A stretch of 64,000 nt of DNA from Salticus scenicus (GCA_963930645.1 OZ005648.1:105287167-105351166), one strand, 5' to 3'. Shown: positions 21,064 through 33,761, counted from the stretch's first letter. Translations and numbers: made by a program. The notes: generated by a model from the letters alone, not told the origin.

Positions 21064-21336
21064 TTGTACTTCTATACTTTTGAATATAATATATTTTGAA
21101 TAAAACACAATTCTAATTCAGTTATCAAACCACGCCCTTTTAAGAAGCATTTTCTAGTACGAAAAATTATTCCGTCAGCACCGGTAAAATTAGGAAGTTT
21201 TACATGCCGATCACCAAATATCTGGAAAATAGTATCAAGTTGCTGATTTCCCCGTGCGAAATAAGCTTCAAGAACAAACAGTTCATTACTTTTTTTTTTT
21301 TCTTTTTTTTTTAAATCTATGAAATTACTACTAAAA

Positions 21337-21367
<31 letters not shown>

Positions 21368-21769
21368 AAACCTGAAGCTATTGCAAAACCTTCCATTATT
21401 ATCAATGAATAATTAAATTTCATTTTCTCAATCTTTATTAATTTATTTATTGCTTCATTTACTTTCTCTTTTTTAACATTAACCCAAAAACAAAATTATG
21501 TTTAAAATTAACTAAATAATTGATTGTAAGTTTATAACATATCGTTCTAATTAATGAGCTACGGATTTTCTTTTTTATGAAATTTGAGGTTACCGAACAA
21601 GAGAATAGTTAATCAACAAAACGAAAATAATGATGAAAAAGCATTTTGAACCAAAAGATTTGAACCAGAAGCATTTTGAACCAAAAATTTTCCTTTTTTC
21701 TTTTTTTATACACTGAGAGTTCTTTAAATATTATTATTATTATTTTTTTTATTATTATTAAACAAGTGT

Positions 21770-21805
<36 letters not shown>

Positions 21806-22085
21806 AATCACATTTATTTTTTCACAAATTTAAAACATTATAAATTTAATTCACATCTTTTTTGAATAGCCTTTAAACTTAATTAATTTGTAATAATAAT
21901 TCGGTAGAATAAATTTAAAATCTACCTTTATAGGTCTAAAGATATCAATTGTATTCAGTTTAATACAACATGAATTTAAATTTAAATTACTTCAGAATGC
22001 AACTTTTAGTAGTAGCGTATAAAGTTCTGGTGGACAGCCTGTGGTTCTCAAGAGTTTAACTTCAAAAGCACTCGTCATCTGATTT
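21064..22085. other. Gene-free AT-rich stretch
   Basis: Poly-T and AAAT repeats (21,336-21,369; poly-T near 21,772-21,800). Parts resemble 54,520-55,180 (CATTGAATAATTAAAT, TTTATGAAATTT, then a GGTTACCGAAC block), so it is a dispersed repeat pair. No coding signature. Confidence 0.5.
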
Positions 22086-22089
22086 TTTA

Positions 22090-22250
22090 TGTCTGCATTA
22101 AGGTGGTGGTCGTGGTGGTTGGGTTTTTACGTCGCACTGATGCTGCGCAGATGGGCAATTGGCGACGGTCTGGGACACACCCCTAAAGTTAGTCCGGAGA
22201 CGTGCCATCACAATTTTGGTCCTCCACAGAAGCGATCTTCGATTTAGAAT
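22090..22250. repeat. GC-richer SINE-like insert
   Basis: A block from about GGTGGTGGTCGTGGTGG to AGAAGCGATCTTCGA stands out by its balanced base composition, as the SINE-like copies at 25,237 and 27,695 do. No clear A/B boxes were found, so the class is unproven. Confidence 0.3.
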
Positions 22251-22299
22251 GTGCTAATGCAGAAAATTACTAAAACAATTATTAAAAATTTCTATTAAA

Positions 22300-23092
22300 A
22301 ATATCCGGTAGTAAAAACACGTAGAAGTTGGCAGCTATGATAATGATAGAAATGAGCTGAAATTTTGGAAACCCATATTTTTTATGTATACCTGTTCTAT
22401 TCGTGCAAAAAATTATGTGAGTTATAATTCCTAATTTTTTGGAATATGAATTTATTAATAACATCCATTGTTTTTCAATTAAAAATATGCATGTAATATG
22501 CTTGGATTACTTCATTCTAACGCATAAAAAAATTAAATTTGAATGCAATAAATTTTGGGGGAGATATTGATTAATGCTTGTCACACTCATTTAACATTAG
22601 CATCTCTATATTTAGATAAATTACGTATAAAAAATTTAAATAAATACTTAAACTATATCCTTTTTTGGCTGATTTGATGGGGGAAAAAAAAGAATTTTGT
22701 ATTTGGGGTTGCCATCCGATTTCCCAACTTTTATAATTTATTCACGAGCATTTTTAGCCCCGCCTCTTTTTCATACCGGAAATTTTGAAAAATGATTTTC
22801 TTCTTATTTAATCTTTGTCACGTATTAAAGAGAAATAATCTACAAATTTTCTGGTGCGAAAAGAAAGCGGGGCTAAAAATGCTCGTGAATAAAATATAAA
22901 CGTTGAGAACTCTGGTTCCCATTAAAAAGGAAAAAAAATGAAGCCAGTTTTAATATGTAGACGATTCTTCAAACAAAATCTAGCTGCACAGTTTTCAACA
23001 AGACGTTACCACTAATCGATTGGCACTAGCTACATATTTATAGAACGATTTGTAACAATATTAATTGGGGAGGATTTTTTTCTGACTGTTCA
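22300..23092 (+). mobile_element. TACAGTC-family element, copy vi
   Basis: Carries the family blocks (GAAACCCATATTTTTTATG, TTTTAATATGTAGACG, ACTAATCGATTGG) and ends in TTTTTCTGACTGTTCATG, a mutated GGCTGACTGTA terminus. It contains an internal inverted pair, AGCATTTTTAGCCCCGC (about 22,748) and GCGGGGCTAAAAATGCTCGT (about 22,867), suggesting a further small foldback insertion. Confidence 0.5.
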
Positions 23093-23326
23093 TGTGTTAC
23101 AAAAGGTAATATTTATTAAATGAAAAATTTCATAGATTATTTTACATTTGATAAAGTTGGAAATATGAAAATGTAAAATTCAACTATTTTCAAAATACAA
23201 TAAAACATTATTTTTACCCTGAAGACGACACTTTGTTATTGTGTTGAAACTTGTTGGTTATCTGTTATCTTTTTCAAATTTTCAAATTTTATTTAAAGTA
23301 AAATATTTCTGTGTAATGTACCACTC

Positions 23327-24102
23327 AAGGGGCATGGGCACTTTAAAGTCATTAAAAACTAATAAAAAATGGTAGTCTTCAAACTGCTATATCCCTGAAA
23401 GTAATTTGTTTATAAATATGAAGTTTTCACATGTACTATATATCTGTATCTTATTTCTTGACTATCGTTTAGAAAAAAAGAAAATGTTAATTATTAATTT
23501 TTATAATAAAATTTCCCACCCTTGTATTTTCGGTATATTATCGGCATTGTGCATATGATATTTCAAAAAATAGAGGTCAGAATTACATGAAACTTTGTAC
23601 ACATGCTCTGTAAATGATTATAAATAAAATGACGAACCCTCCTATTTCCAATCATAAATTAAATAATTATATTTATTTATGTTAATTAAAAAGTTCAAAA
23701 ATTCGAAATTTTCCTAAAAAGAACTTTTTTTATTTTGAGTTCGTGATATTATTTTGATTCTCTGGTTCATCATTTTAAACATCAGTTATATTTCTTGAAA
23801 AAAAAAAAAAAGGAAAATGGACTTATAAACACATTCTTATTGTAGATAAGCTGCACACAAAGAATACTATTACAAAAATAGAATGGTCAGAAATTTCATT
23901 CCAAGTGTTAATAAATATTTTTTTTTTTTTTTTCTGAATGACAATAACTGAATAAGATACAATTATATAGTATGTGAAATTTTCAAATTCATACTAAAAT
24001 TATTTTCGAAGATGTAGCAGTTTGAAATCTATCAATTCTTAATCTTTTTTATTTCTTTTCTTTAAATCTTTAAGAGTTCTATCCCCCCCCCTATTCCCCC
24101 TT
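23327..24102. mobile_element. Insertion private to copy 2 (AAGGGG ends)
   Basis: Breaks the alignment with copy 1 near 8,500. The left end AAGGGGCATGGGCACTTTAAAG, split as AAGGGG and CTTTAAAG, is mirrored on the reverse strand of the right end by AAGGGG and CTTAAAGATTTAAAG. The interior of about 780 bp is non-coding with a C8 run near 24,083. TSD not clear. Confidence 0.45.
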
Positions 24103-25236
24103 AAGCAACATTACCTTTTATTATACATGAAGATTTTTTGTCGAATTTGTTTGAGAAATTTTGTTGCAGAATTCGGGAAAATATTCATGGGAGAAAATAA
24201 TTCTCTTTAAGTTTAATGTTTATATAGTATATAAAAAGCTTTATTGCATTAATATAAAAGATTTTATGTTGATTTAAAAAAGATAGTATAAGCAATTAAA
24301 ACCTTATAATTTATTATAGTTCCTAGAATTTACATCAAGCCATAAAACATTACTTTTTCTCCCGATATTATACAAGAGGTCGTCTTTTTTATGCCATAAA
24401 AATTCTGACACGTAATTTGTTACATCAACAGCAAGTAAATATATACATGATAAATTACGGAAATATATCGTGGTGTAGCATCATTATCCAATGGATAATA
24501 TCTTACAATGCTTTTGCATGTGCCATAAATATTCTTATCTGTTAAGCATTATGAAATGACATCAATCATTCATGTAGATTGTGCAGGGGCGGACTGGCCC
24601 ACCCGGCTACCCGGCGATCGCCGGGTGGGCCAACTTCCAAATTATATAGGAATGTGGGCCAGGTGAACAGGAAAAATATTGCGTTATTGGTGCTAAATGT
24701 TAATTCTTCAGGAAAAAATAGTGACAAGGTACATATGATGGCAATGAACATTCATCTAAACAAATGATAGAATAGTACAAAAAATTATACGGTACAAAAT
24801 TTGGCCCAGAAAAATATCAAAATATTGCTTAACTTTTTTGCCCATAATTTTTTTTATGTTTCAGTGGAGGCTACTCTTCCGAATTGCTGAAGCATAGATC
24901 ACGAATTTGCACCTAGTTGAACATCGCAATTTTCAGGACGGGTGCTTTGCATTTGAAATCTGTGAGCTCTCAGTTTTTTCCGACTAGCAGTTTGCCATAC
25001 GTACGTGAAAATTTCTGCATTAAAACATGCATTAAAGATATTTATATCAGAACGTTTCATTCTCCCAATTATTCGAAAACAATTTCTTTTCCAAGTAATT
25101 AAAAATAATCTTTACAACTGTGGAACAGGAGTAGGGTGCGGTACATGTACCCTGAATGCTATGTGTAAAGGGCAGACCTATTCTAGTTAACAGCAAGAAG
25201 TAAACAGCGAAACGTTTATTAATACCCACTCTTTTT

Positions 25237-25445
25237 TTAATGGGTAGGGATGGATTGGGTTGTGGCGATTAAAGGCCAATTGATTGCACTAGGGTCTTTA
25301 AGGGGTCCTAGCCCGCAGTTACGCAAGTTTCGGTGAAAACCACGGAAAAGCTGGAACGCTAAACCGACGGGGTCGACCTGGGCTTGAGCCTAGCACCTAA
25401 CATCTATAAGCTTTGAGTGCAGAACCGCTCGGCCGCTGGTGGACT
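25237..25445 (-). mobile_element. tRNA-derived SINE-like element a
   Basis: Read on the minus strand it begins CCACCAGCGGCCGAGCGGTT (A-box-like GGCCGAGCGGT), has GGCTCAAGCC as a B-box-like block, then TTGCGTAACTGCGGGCTAGG and CACAACCCAATCCATCC. Base composition contrasts with the AT-rich host. Nested in the hAT-like element. Confidence 0.6.
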
Positions 25446-25519
25446 CCTTTTTCTTAAGGGAAAGTATCTTTAAATTTTAAAATATTGCAATATTTTTTCT
25501 TCTTCTTTCTTTTTCTTTT

Positions 25520-25700
25520 TTATTTTCTCTTACCCGTGTATGACAGAGAAAGTGTTGTTTTTTGATCGAATTTTTGAAACGGTATTTTTAATATATTTGA
25601 ACGTTTTGAGGTCTTCTGAATTCGAAAATCAGGTTTATAGTGGTTTTTCTCTGGGTGTCTGTATATGTTATCAGCATATTTGGAGAACAAAGATAAAAGT
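25520..25700 (-). mobile_element. GAGAAAGTAAAA-family 3' fragment
   Basis: Plus-strand TTTTCTCTTACCCGTG at the start and TATGTTATCAGCATAT near the end match the reverse complement of the 3' part of the 10,115-11,523 repeat. Confidence 0.55.
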
Positions 25701-26794
25701 AAATGTGGAACATGTATGAGCTGTGCTCTAGAGTTACTGCACGAACTTAACTTTTATGGGCCAATGTATGTTCCATTATGTATAGCTTACATGCATGTAT
25801 AAATTCTTTCATGTACGCAAGTGCTTTGTGAAAAAAAATTTCAGTTATGAAAATAAAAGTTGGTTGCGTTATTAATTTGGACAATAACACTTAAAATATT
25901 TTATTTATTATTATTATTATTACTATTATTATTATTATTATTTTGTACATTGAAAGGTCTTTAATTTTTGGTTATGATAAAATAATAGACAACCTAGCTT
26001 CATCTTCTAAATATTTAGTCGGTGTTTAAAAAACTAAAAACTAAAAACAGTTCACAAATCATTAAAAAAAATTTTTTTTTTAAACTCATTGTGAGTTTTT
26101 CATGGTGCACGTGATTAAGATGATAGATATTGGTTATAGCTGCTAATTTATTATGGAATATAAATAATTTTCATATCATTATTTACAAAGATTAATTTTC
26201 ATATTACTTAATTCCATATAAATATTACAAAAGAGTACTATTAAAAAGTAATGATATAAAGAATGGACAATCCGCAATAAATTGACACCTATAATCTTTG
26301 TTGTACGTGAACCGCTTCCTTTATTGATACATAATTTATAATTAATTTACAAGCATTATTTATTCAAGTGAAATTTCCTGTGGATCCATATAAAATGCTT
26401 CAAATTTGTGATTTATAAAAGTGTGTCTAACGATTTTAAATTGCATTTATCTTTTAAATGTTCTTTAAATGTCCTTTTCTTCTTCCTTAAAAAGAAAAAA
26501 AAGCTTGTGTTCAAAATTATAAAAGCTTTTATCATTTCAAATTATTTATAAATCTCATCCTTATGTGTTATTTTTTATATTTATGATTTTAAAAGGACTC
26601 CAAATCAACGCGTTGAAAATTACATTTCTTAAGTTAATTCAGTAAACAGATAGTAATATTGTTGACAACAAGATATTTCAGTGTGTCATCATAAGGTTAA
26701 TTGTATTGCTTATGCACTTCAGTTTAGAGTTTTTAGACCACGTTTGTATACAATGTAATTATATCACTACAGAGAAATTATCGTCTAGTTCAAA
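25701..26794. other. Interior of the hAT-like element, gene-free
   Basis: Contains an ATT microsatellite near 25,907-25,941. No domain is recognised. Confidence 0.5.
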
Positions 26795-27150
26795 ATTTTA
26801 CTTTCTCTCACCCACATATATTGCAAAGAAAGTACTGTTTTTTGGTCAAATTTTCGAAAGTGAGTTTTTGTTATATTTAGATATTTTAAGGTCCCATGAA
26901 TACGAAAAACATGTTTTAAGCGGTTGGACTGTTTGTGTGTCTGTTATCAGCATTACTCGAGAATAAACAGTAACAGGAATTCGAAATTCGCTATCTTAAA
27001 TCTGTATCATATAGGGACACTAATTTTGTTTAAAATTATCACAGATCTATGGTTCAACCATTCGTTTTAAATGTATTGATGTGTTCTTTCGAATGCTACA
27101 CATATTAAAAATTTAAGGGGGAGGAAGCGATGCTCCTACATGCACATGTT
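26795..27150 (-). mobile_element. GAGAAAGTAAAA-family fragment
   Basis: ACTTTCTCTCACCCAC start, GGTCAAATTTTCGAAAGTGA, GTATCATATAGGGAC and GGTTCAACCATTCGTTTTAA align to the reverse complement of the full copy, so it extends further 5' than the neighbouring fragment. Confidence 0.6.
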
Positions 27151-27179
27151 TTATTTTTTTCCAAGTTCATTACTACTAT

Positions 27180-27560
27180 TTATCAATAATTCATATTAAT
27201 TTCAAAATAATTCGTTAAAAATAACTTTTATCATGTACATTTATACGAAATTTTATCCTGTGCTGCCATGTTAAAATTTTTGAAAATAAATTTGATGACA
27301 GCGCTATCTGTTGAGCGATTGGTCCCAAAATGGATTCAGCACCAGTTTAGTAAAGCTCATATTAAATATCAAATTTCGTTAAATTTCGTTCATTGGTTTG
27401 GGAGTTACAGCTTCCAGAAAATTTATTATACTCATTCACTAACGCATATACAGGCAGACAGATTAACAGAGATTTTCCGAAAATGATCAAATCATGTTCT
27501 GGACATTTCAAAACGTGTAGAACAATCCAAAATTTCATTCGTATATATATAGAAGAAAGC
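27180..27560 (+). mobile_element. Non-LTR-like 3' fragment
   Basis: GCGCTATCTGTTGAGCGATTGG, split around its centre, then CAGGCAGACAGATTAACAGA and TTTCCGAAAATGATCAAAT resemble the 63,150-63,700 segment: an AGACAG-type run, then a TTTTC(C/T)(A/G)AAAA block and an AACATGT / AACGTGT block. Class inferred only. Confidence 0.35.
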
Positions 27561-27694
27561 AAAAACTAACACAAAATTTATTTGGCGTTTTACATTTATA
27601 TTTTATTTTATATATCTTTAGATTATAATGTGAAAAATTTCAAAGTATAGTTTGTGATAAAATGTACAAGATGCCATAAAGATCACCATCATCG

Positions 27695-27788
27695 GAAGGT
27701 GTAGGTGTAGGCGCATTAGGATCTAAGGCAGGGTGTAACCTCCATGGGAGAACTTTCTCGGGATCCTAGCCCGTATTTACGCAAGTTT

Positions 27789-27828
<40 letters not shown>

Positions 27829-27930
27829 AAATCTCCAAAGGGCTACATCAGTGAGCGCTATACGGGATTGAATCCAACACATCAAGTCTACCAGCTTTGA
27901 GAGCAGAACCTCTCAGCTACTGGTGGGGCA
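27695..27930 (-). mobile_element. tRNA-derived SINE-like element b
   Basis: Minus strand: CCACCAGTAGCTGAGAGGTT head with A-box-like TAGCTGAGAGG, B-box-like GGATTCAATCC, then an A/T homopolymer of more than 35 nt (27,788-27,826) and TTGCGTAAATACGGGCTAGG, split across the family. Same family as 25,237-25,445. Confidence 0.6.
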
Positions 27931-28602
27931 CACCATCATCCGAAAAAAACTTATTAATGTGATATTATTCTGATAAAAGCAAATAAAAAATATACTACTT
28001 TATATTTCATAATTTAGTCTTTGATACTATGTTTTACAACTGAATGTATTCTGATATTTTAAGTTTAGAGCTCAATGATTGCCTACAAAGTAAATTAAAC
28101 TCGTTTAACATTACCATCTACATCAATTTATCTTTAAAATTTATTAACATACCATTTAAAATAGTTATTGATCACTTCTCTGCAGTAACTTCAGAGAATT
28201 ACTCAAATAGTTAAATATATATATATATTTAAAAATGGCATAATTGAATTTTTTGTCATTGAACATCATTGCAATTTTAATACTGTTCTGAACAAAACTT
28301 TGTACTGGAAATATATTTCCTGAAGATTCACAAATGTATCCCATTAACGTTCTAGCGTTAGTCTTCTGGAATAACATTAGGGACTGATCCATGGGAGAGA
28401 AATTTCACACACACAATTTATAATATTTCGATCACAATTTCACACATTTATTGAAAATATGTTTGTATTTATAAAACTTATATTAATGTGGAAGGTTAAG
28501 TAAAATGCTATAAAATTATGTTTTTATTAAAAAATAACTGGGTTTCTGTGACTCTACTTTGTGCCCGATGAGGGAGCTTTCCTTATATCCCATTATGGAG
28601 TG

Positions 28603-28718
28603 TTGCGTAAATACGGGCTAGGACCCCTTAGAAAGAACTAAACGGAAGGCACTCCCCCTCTGGCCTAGGACCCAAGAGTAGTCAGTCTGCCTTATTCTGA
28701 AACACCGACAACAACACA
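28603..28718 (+). mobile_element. Truncated SINE with 14-bp TSD
   Basis: Starts TTGCGTAAATACGGGCTAGG, the body block of the two SINE copies above. CCCATTATGGAGTG is duplicated at 28,589-28,602 and 28,719-28,732, which fits target-primed retroposition of a 5'-truncated SINE. Confidence 0.65.
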
Positions 28719-29641
28719 CCCATTATGGAGTGAGTGGGCCAAAATATTTTGTAGCCGGGTGGGCCAAATTGAGCCAGTCCGCCCCTGAGATTGTGCAATA
28801 ATGATATGGCGCTTACAGCACTTGTTGCAATGTTTGCTTGGAACCAAAATCCTGATCTGTCATTTGTCTTATCACACAAAAGCAAAAGTAATTAATAACA
28901 GAATAATATAATATAAAAGCTTATGTCATGTTCCATATTATTTGCAATTCCTTTAAGCAACTAGGGATGTAACAAGCAAATTAAAATATATATATATATA
29001 TTTCGTATATTGTGTAAAGTTAAAAGAAACTTTAAACAACTCGTACTAACTAAATTCAAAACTTTAAATACGCTTCGTATTTCATTAAACTATATATTAA
29101 AAAATTACCCATGGGCGCTTTAATATATTTCCGCTTAAAATAAATAAATAAATAAAGTGAAATGATGACAAACTATTAATTATTCACTTATTTCCTTCAA
29201 AATAAATAAAATATAAAATAACTATCAGCATTTTCATTTACATAACGATGCTTATCCCTATCCACTTATCTATTTGCCGCTCAGCCTAACCGATCAACTT
29301 CTTCTGGGCATTTTAATAGCGAAGAATATTACATCGAAGTAATGCAGTGTTGGAAAAAATATTAAGACCAAGCAAAAAACGTGATTATTTTTTACACTGC
29401 GTTTTTTATTTTTATTTATTTATTTATTTATTTTTGAAAATTGAAAAATAGTGCATAAAATAACAATTTTAATTATACCTATAAACATAATACAACAATT
29501 CTGTTATTACTTTTTTTTTTTATTGAAATTAAAATTTTGTTTTTATAACATGCTACAACCTAAAAAATAAAATAAGAAGGCCAAGCTCACTTTTACAGCT
29601 TTTGAAAACGTTGTTGAAAGAAGATTTAGTAAGTCACTTAC

Positions 29642-29673
<32 letters not shown>

Positions 29674-30219
29674 GCAAAGTAGAGGAGTGAAATCCAAAGA
29701 AGATATTAGTGAAAAAAATAAAAAAATAAATAAAAATAAAAACCCTCTAAAATATGAATGATTTAATGTTTAGTGGCTGGAAAAATACTTTGGTGTTCAA
29801 GAAGCATAATAAAATATTTTTTAAAAAGTCAGGTAAGGAGTTTAAGAAAAGCCTTAAAAACTTTCCAATATTTTTTTCCATAAAATAAAGTCACAGTTAC
29901 ATAGCTTTAGAATGCAATTTTATGTTTTAGATAAGAAAACTAACAAAGGGATGACTAAAAATTTAGGAAACCGTATTTCATTTTTTTACAACTATACTTT
30001 TTACTTTCTCTTACCCATAGGGTCGAGAAAGTATTGTTTTAGGGTCAAATTTTCGAACGTGAGTTTTTGTTATATTTACATGCTCTGAGGTCCCCTGAAT
30101 ACGAAAATCATGTTTTTAGAGAATGCTCTGTGTGTCTGTTTTCAGCATATCTCGAGAACAAATAGTAGCAGAAATTCCAAACTCGGTATTCTAAATGTGT
30201 ATCATATAGGGATGCTACA

Positions 30220-30276
30220 TGTTGTGAGGATTTAAAAAAAAAAAAAAAAGGAAAAGAAAGGAAAAATAAATAAATA

Positions 30277-30333
<57 letters not shown>

Positions 30334-30584
30334 CGAGAAAAAAAATATATTATTCCAGAATTACATCGAAATGTAAAATATAGGTTTATTTTATTTTATT
30401 TTTATATTTTTAATTGGATGTAAACATATGCTTTTATATATGTAAATACTTTAGTTGCCTTTTCTATGTTTTGTTGTAAAATGTCTTTATTGCAATGTAG
30501 TGGACTACAGGTTCGTTCTGAGAATCCTTGTTCTCCCCTATCTGTCTGACCACCCACACAGGATTTCTCCCCGCGGGTGAACGG

Positions 30585-30616
<32 letters not shown>

Positions 30617-31434
30617 CTGACCAAAAAACTGAACTGTTGCTGAGAGAAGACATATGCTTGGTTCTCTCTCTAGCGTATGAAATTTTCAAGATCTTAATTT
30701 AATGCTCCTACTTGCTTTATCCATTCCTGGACAGCCTACCTTCTAAGGGAATATGTGAGCAAGTGATGAAATTGATTCCTATGATTCCTGACAGAAGTAA
30801 AAGCGTTCGCTTGGAGATTCTCTACCCAAGTGACAACGTTTGAATAAATCCACCAGGATTCAAGGTGATGGAGAACATTTCCCAACGAAGTCGGAGCCAT
30901 TTTCAGAATATGCCAGTGATCGCAAGGTTAGTTCCTCTACATTTTATGATTTCCTTTATTATCGGTGGTCAGACTAGTGGGTCATTTTAGTTAGATTTTG
31001 TTCTAAAATTGATTATTTTGAGAATAAAATAATAAAATAAGGTCAATAATATGAAACATTATTACAATAGGACACCAGTAGTCCTGTGTAATTTATAGAA
31101 TAATGAATATTCTGATCACCCATCAATATCCCGTATTTCTTTAAATTGTTTTATTTAAGATTGATTTGCAGAGAATAAAAAATTGTCTCCCTAACAGAAT
31201 CTGATTTTATTTTGATTCGCTGCTTCAGTTTTATGTCTTAATTATACTATTCGCTCAGGTAAAAAGAGCTTGGGCTAGTGCTCTTATTGTGTATTAGTTT
31301 TAAGTCAGTTACAACGCAAAATATTATCTTTTCTTTTATTATAAGTATTTAGATTGCTTCTATAAAAGAAAATGGATTTTCTCCTCGGCCTATTAATTTT
31401 CATGTTTGCGTTATAGGCTTACTTAGCCACAACA
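30220..31434. mobile_element. Solo LTR, 1,215 bp
   Basis: Begins TGTTGTGAGG and ends CCACAACA (TG...CA with a 7-bp inverted repeat TGTTGTG/CACAACA). The 5-bp TSD CTACA lies at 30,215-30,219 and 31,435-31,439. Copy 1 has a single TGTAG at 11,287-11,291, the matching empty site on the other strand. An AATAAA lies near 31,023. An AAT microsatellite (30,281-30,331) and a poly-A run lie inside. No gag, pol or second LTR is present. Confidence 0.8.
30281..30331. repeat. (AAT)n microsatellite
   Basis: About 17 uninterrupted AAT units inside the LTR. Confidence 0.95.
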
Positions 31435-31795
31435 CTACAGTAAGCTTTTCGTTGAGATGAAGCAAATGGTTCGTGTACAGGGACACTCAAAAGTACTCAA
31501 ATACATTATGTCTAGGGGGGAAATGGCAGGTAAGTAGAGTTTAACATCTATAGACTGCACTGAACCAAATGAAACGAATATATATTTTTGTAATAGAGAT
31601 AGTCCACTGGGGAAAAAAATTGTGTATGTAGGAGCCTCGCGGGAAGTCCCCCCTCGAGGGGAGTAAATTTCCATGATGGTTATCTTTCAAAAGAGCCAAT
31701 ACCTTTAAAACGAATGGTTGAACCATCGAGTTATCGATTTTTTTTTTTTCATTTTTAACAATTATTTTTTTTAATGTAATATTGAGAATAAATTC

Positions 31796-31796
<1 letters not shown>

Positions 31797-31837
<41 letters not shown>
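31797..31837. repeat. Poly-T run
   Basis: About 38 T's in the retroelement-like repeat. In copy 1 the matching site has only about 9-10 A's. Confidence 0.9.
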
Positions 31838-31838
<1 letters not shown>

Positions 31839-32214
31839 GATATTTAGTGTTATACTGCTTCTCTAATATGAAAATCGTCTGTATTATCATAAAAGATAAT
31901 TTGTTTAAATAATAATTTCAATAAATATATTTTTTTTTAAACAGAATTATTTTTTAATAACCTAATTAAATTCTATATAAATGTAGGTGCATTATTGAAA
32001 CGGGGGGTTGAGGGGGGCTGTAGCCCCCTCAAACAGAACTAATTATCATATAAAACTCTTCCGAAGCCTAATTTGAATTGTTTAACATAGGTTTACATAA
32101 CAGTACTCGTTATCTTACCTCTTAATATCCAACCTGTATTTATAGTATTACATTTCAGGGTAAACGAAAATCGTGTGACTAACACACCAGATTATTTAAA
32201 ATAATTTTGAATGT

Positions 32215-33080
32215 AATATAACCGAAATATTTAAAATCTATTTAGCATGTGTAGTATTTTTGAAAAAAAAAATGAAATTTTTGAAATAGGTTTGTCTGTT
32301 TTAAAGTACAGATACATAATACTTCTTACGTGTCGAGCGTTTTTCACTGTCCATAGCACTGGCACGTTGAAGGGCAACTATTACATTTTTCTCAGATAAA
32401 AAAAAAATTCTCTTAATCTTCTCTCTCTTTTGGGATTATTTTTAATTATGCTTGTGTAATTTTCAGATAATTCTTGCTTCACACAATTCGTTAAATAAAG
32501 CATTTTTCCAAAACAAAACATAATAATAAAAATACAGAAAAAAAAAGAAAAAAGAAAGAAAAATTAATTAAAGATTTAAAGTAATAAAACTGGCAGATCG
32601 TATTGAATATTTATAATTTCATAAACTATTACGCTGAGAGAAAAAATATACCGCCTTCATCTAAAACGAGAAATAAGTCATTTTCTGAATCCTTAAACTA
32701 TAAATATAGATTTCTGAGCTATGCGCATAAGGTAAACAAATAAACTGAATAAAGAAATGCTTGAGATTTTCTAGTCTATAATTTTCTAAACGGTAAGAAT
32801 ATATTAGGAATATTTAGATTCAAACGTATTGCAAGAAATTCGCGCTTGATTTTCTAGATATGAATCACAAACCAAGTTTATAGCTATTAAAATTAGCCTC
32901 TTGTGCTCGCATTTATTTGCAAAGATTTTTAAATAAATTTTACCCAACGATAATATAGGAAAACTTTCTAGAATCCTAATAGGGATATCTAGAACTCGAT
33001 CGCAAAATGAAACAGAATTTATGAGGATGACATGGAACTATTTTTACAAGATTTATTTTCTAGATACCAGCCACACTTTT

Positions 33081-33111
<31 letters not shown>

Positions 33112-33150
33112 TAATTGAGTGAGAGTTTCTCACAACAAAAATTTAATATA
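32215..33150. other. Duplicated non-coding sequence, copy 2
   Basis: Matches 11,610-12,560, including GGCACGTTGAAGGGCAACTA against GGCACGTTAAAGGGCAACTA. No gene is recognised. Confidence 0.6.
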
Positions 33151-33714
33151 TATACTTTATAACAAAAAAAAGTGACGCACCAAGAAGGAATAATGCAAAT
33201 TGGACACAAATTGACACATATACAGGTTTTGATGGAACCAAGCACCATTTCATTATTATTGTCGATCCCACGTGCAACTGGTTCCTCGGTGACTTCAAAT
33301 ACCCTTATTAGGCGGCTCAGTGAAATGGGGTTGAGCTCCGTCCCCGGATCTCTCTTCCACTGAGGACGTTTGAAGCATCATAAAAAGGGTCCTACAAGCA
33401 GCTCGGGATTTTACCAATCTAACGCAACAATTGGACTGAATTTGGCCCGATACTTCACAGGAGCGCATCTGCCAACTCTATCAATTAATACCAAGCCGAA
33501 TAACTGCGTGCATAAGGGCCAGAAGTGGACCAACGCGTTATTGACTTGTTTACTTTGTGAGGCCTTTTCTCTTGATTAAATCATTCAAATTTTCTGAAAC
33601 TGTAATTAATTGTTGTTCTCCACATGTACATCATATCTACCAATTTTTCTCCCATTCGGACTACCCATTCCACCCCATCTACCAATTTTTGTTCCCGCTT
33701 CTATGTGCGTCGTC

Positions 33715-33761
<47 letters not shown>

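Larger units (their letters stand above)
24584..28787. mobile_element. hAT-like element, 4.2 kb, degraded, with exact TSD
   Basis: Left terminus CAGGGGCGGACTGGCCCACC; right terminus is the inverse of CAGGGGCGGACTGGCTC. The 8-bp TSD AGATTGTG lies at 24,576-24,583 and 28,788-28,795. The single-copy site in copy 1 is AAATTGTT at 9,014-9,021. Ends of the CAGGGGCGGACTGG type are typical of animal hAT elements. The interior contains GGTGGGCC-rich subterminal repeats at both ends, two tRNA-derived SINEs and retroelement fragments, but no hAT transposase frame was recognised. Confidence 0.85.
30000..32200 (-). mobile_element. GAGAAAGTAAAA-family repeat at the copy-1 position but inverted
   Basis: 30,000-30,219 and 31,435-32,200 together are the reverse complement of 10,115-11,523. 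The homologous locus in copy 1 carries the same repeat in plus orientation. It is interrupted by the solo LTR at 30,220-31,434. Left neighbour GGGATGACTAAAAAT...TTTCAT keeps the copy-1 orientation (11,535-11,570), so only the repeat is flipped. Confidence 0.7.
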
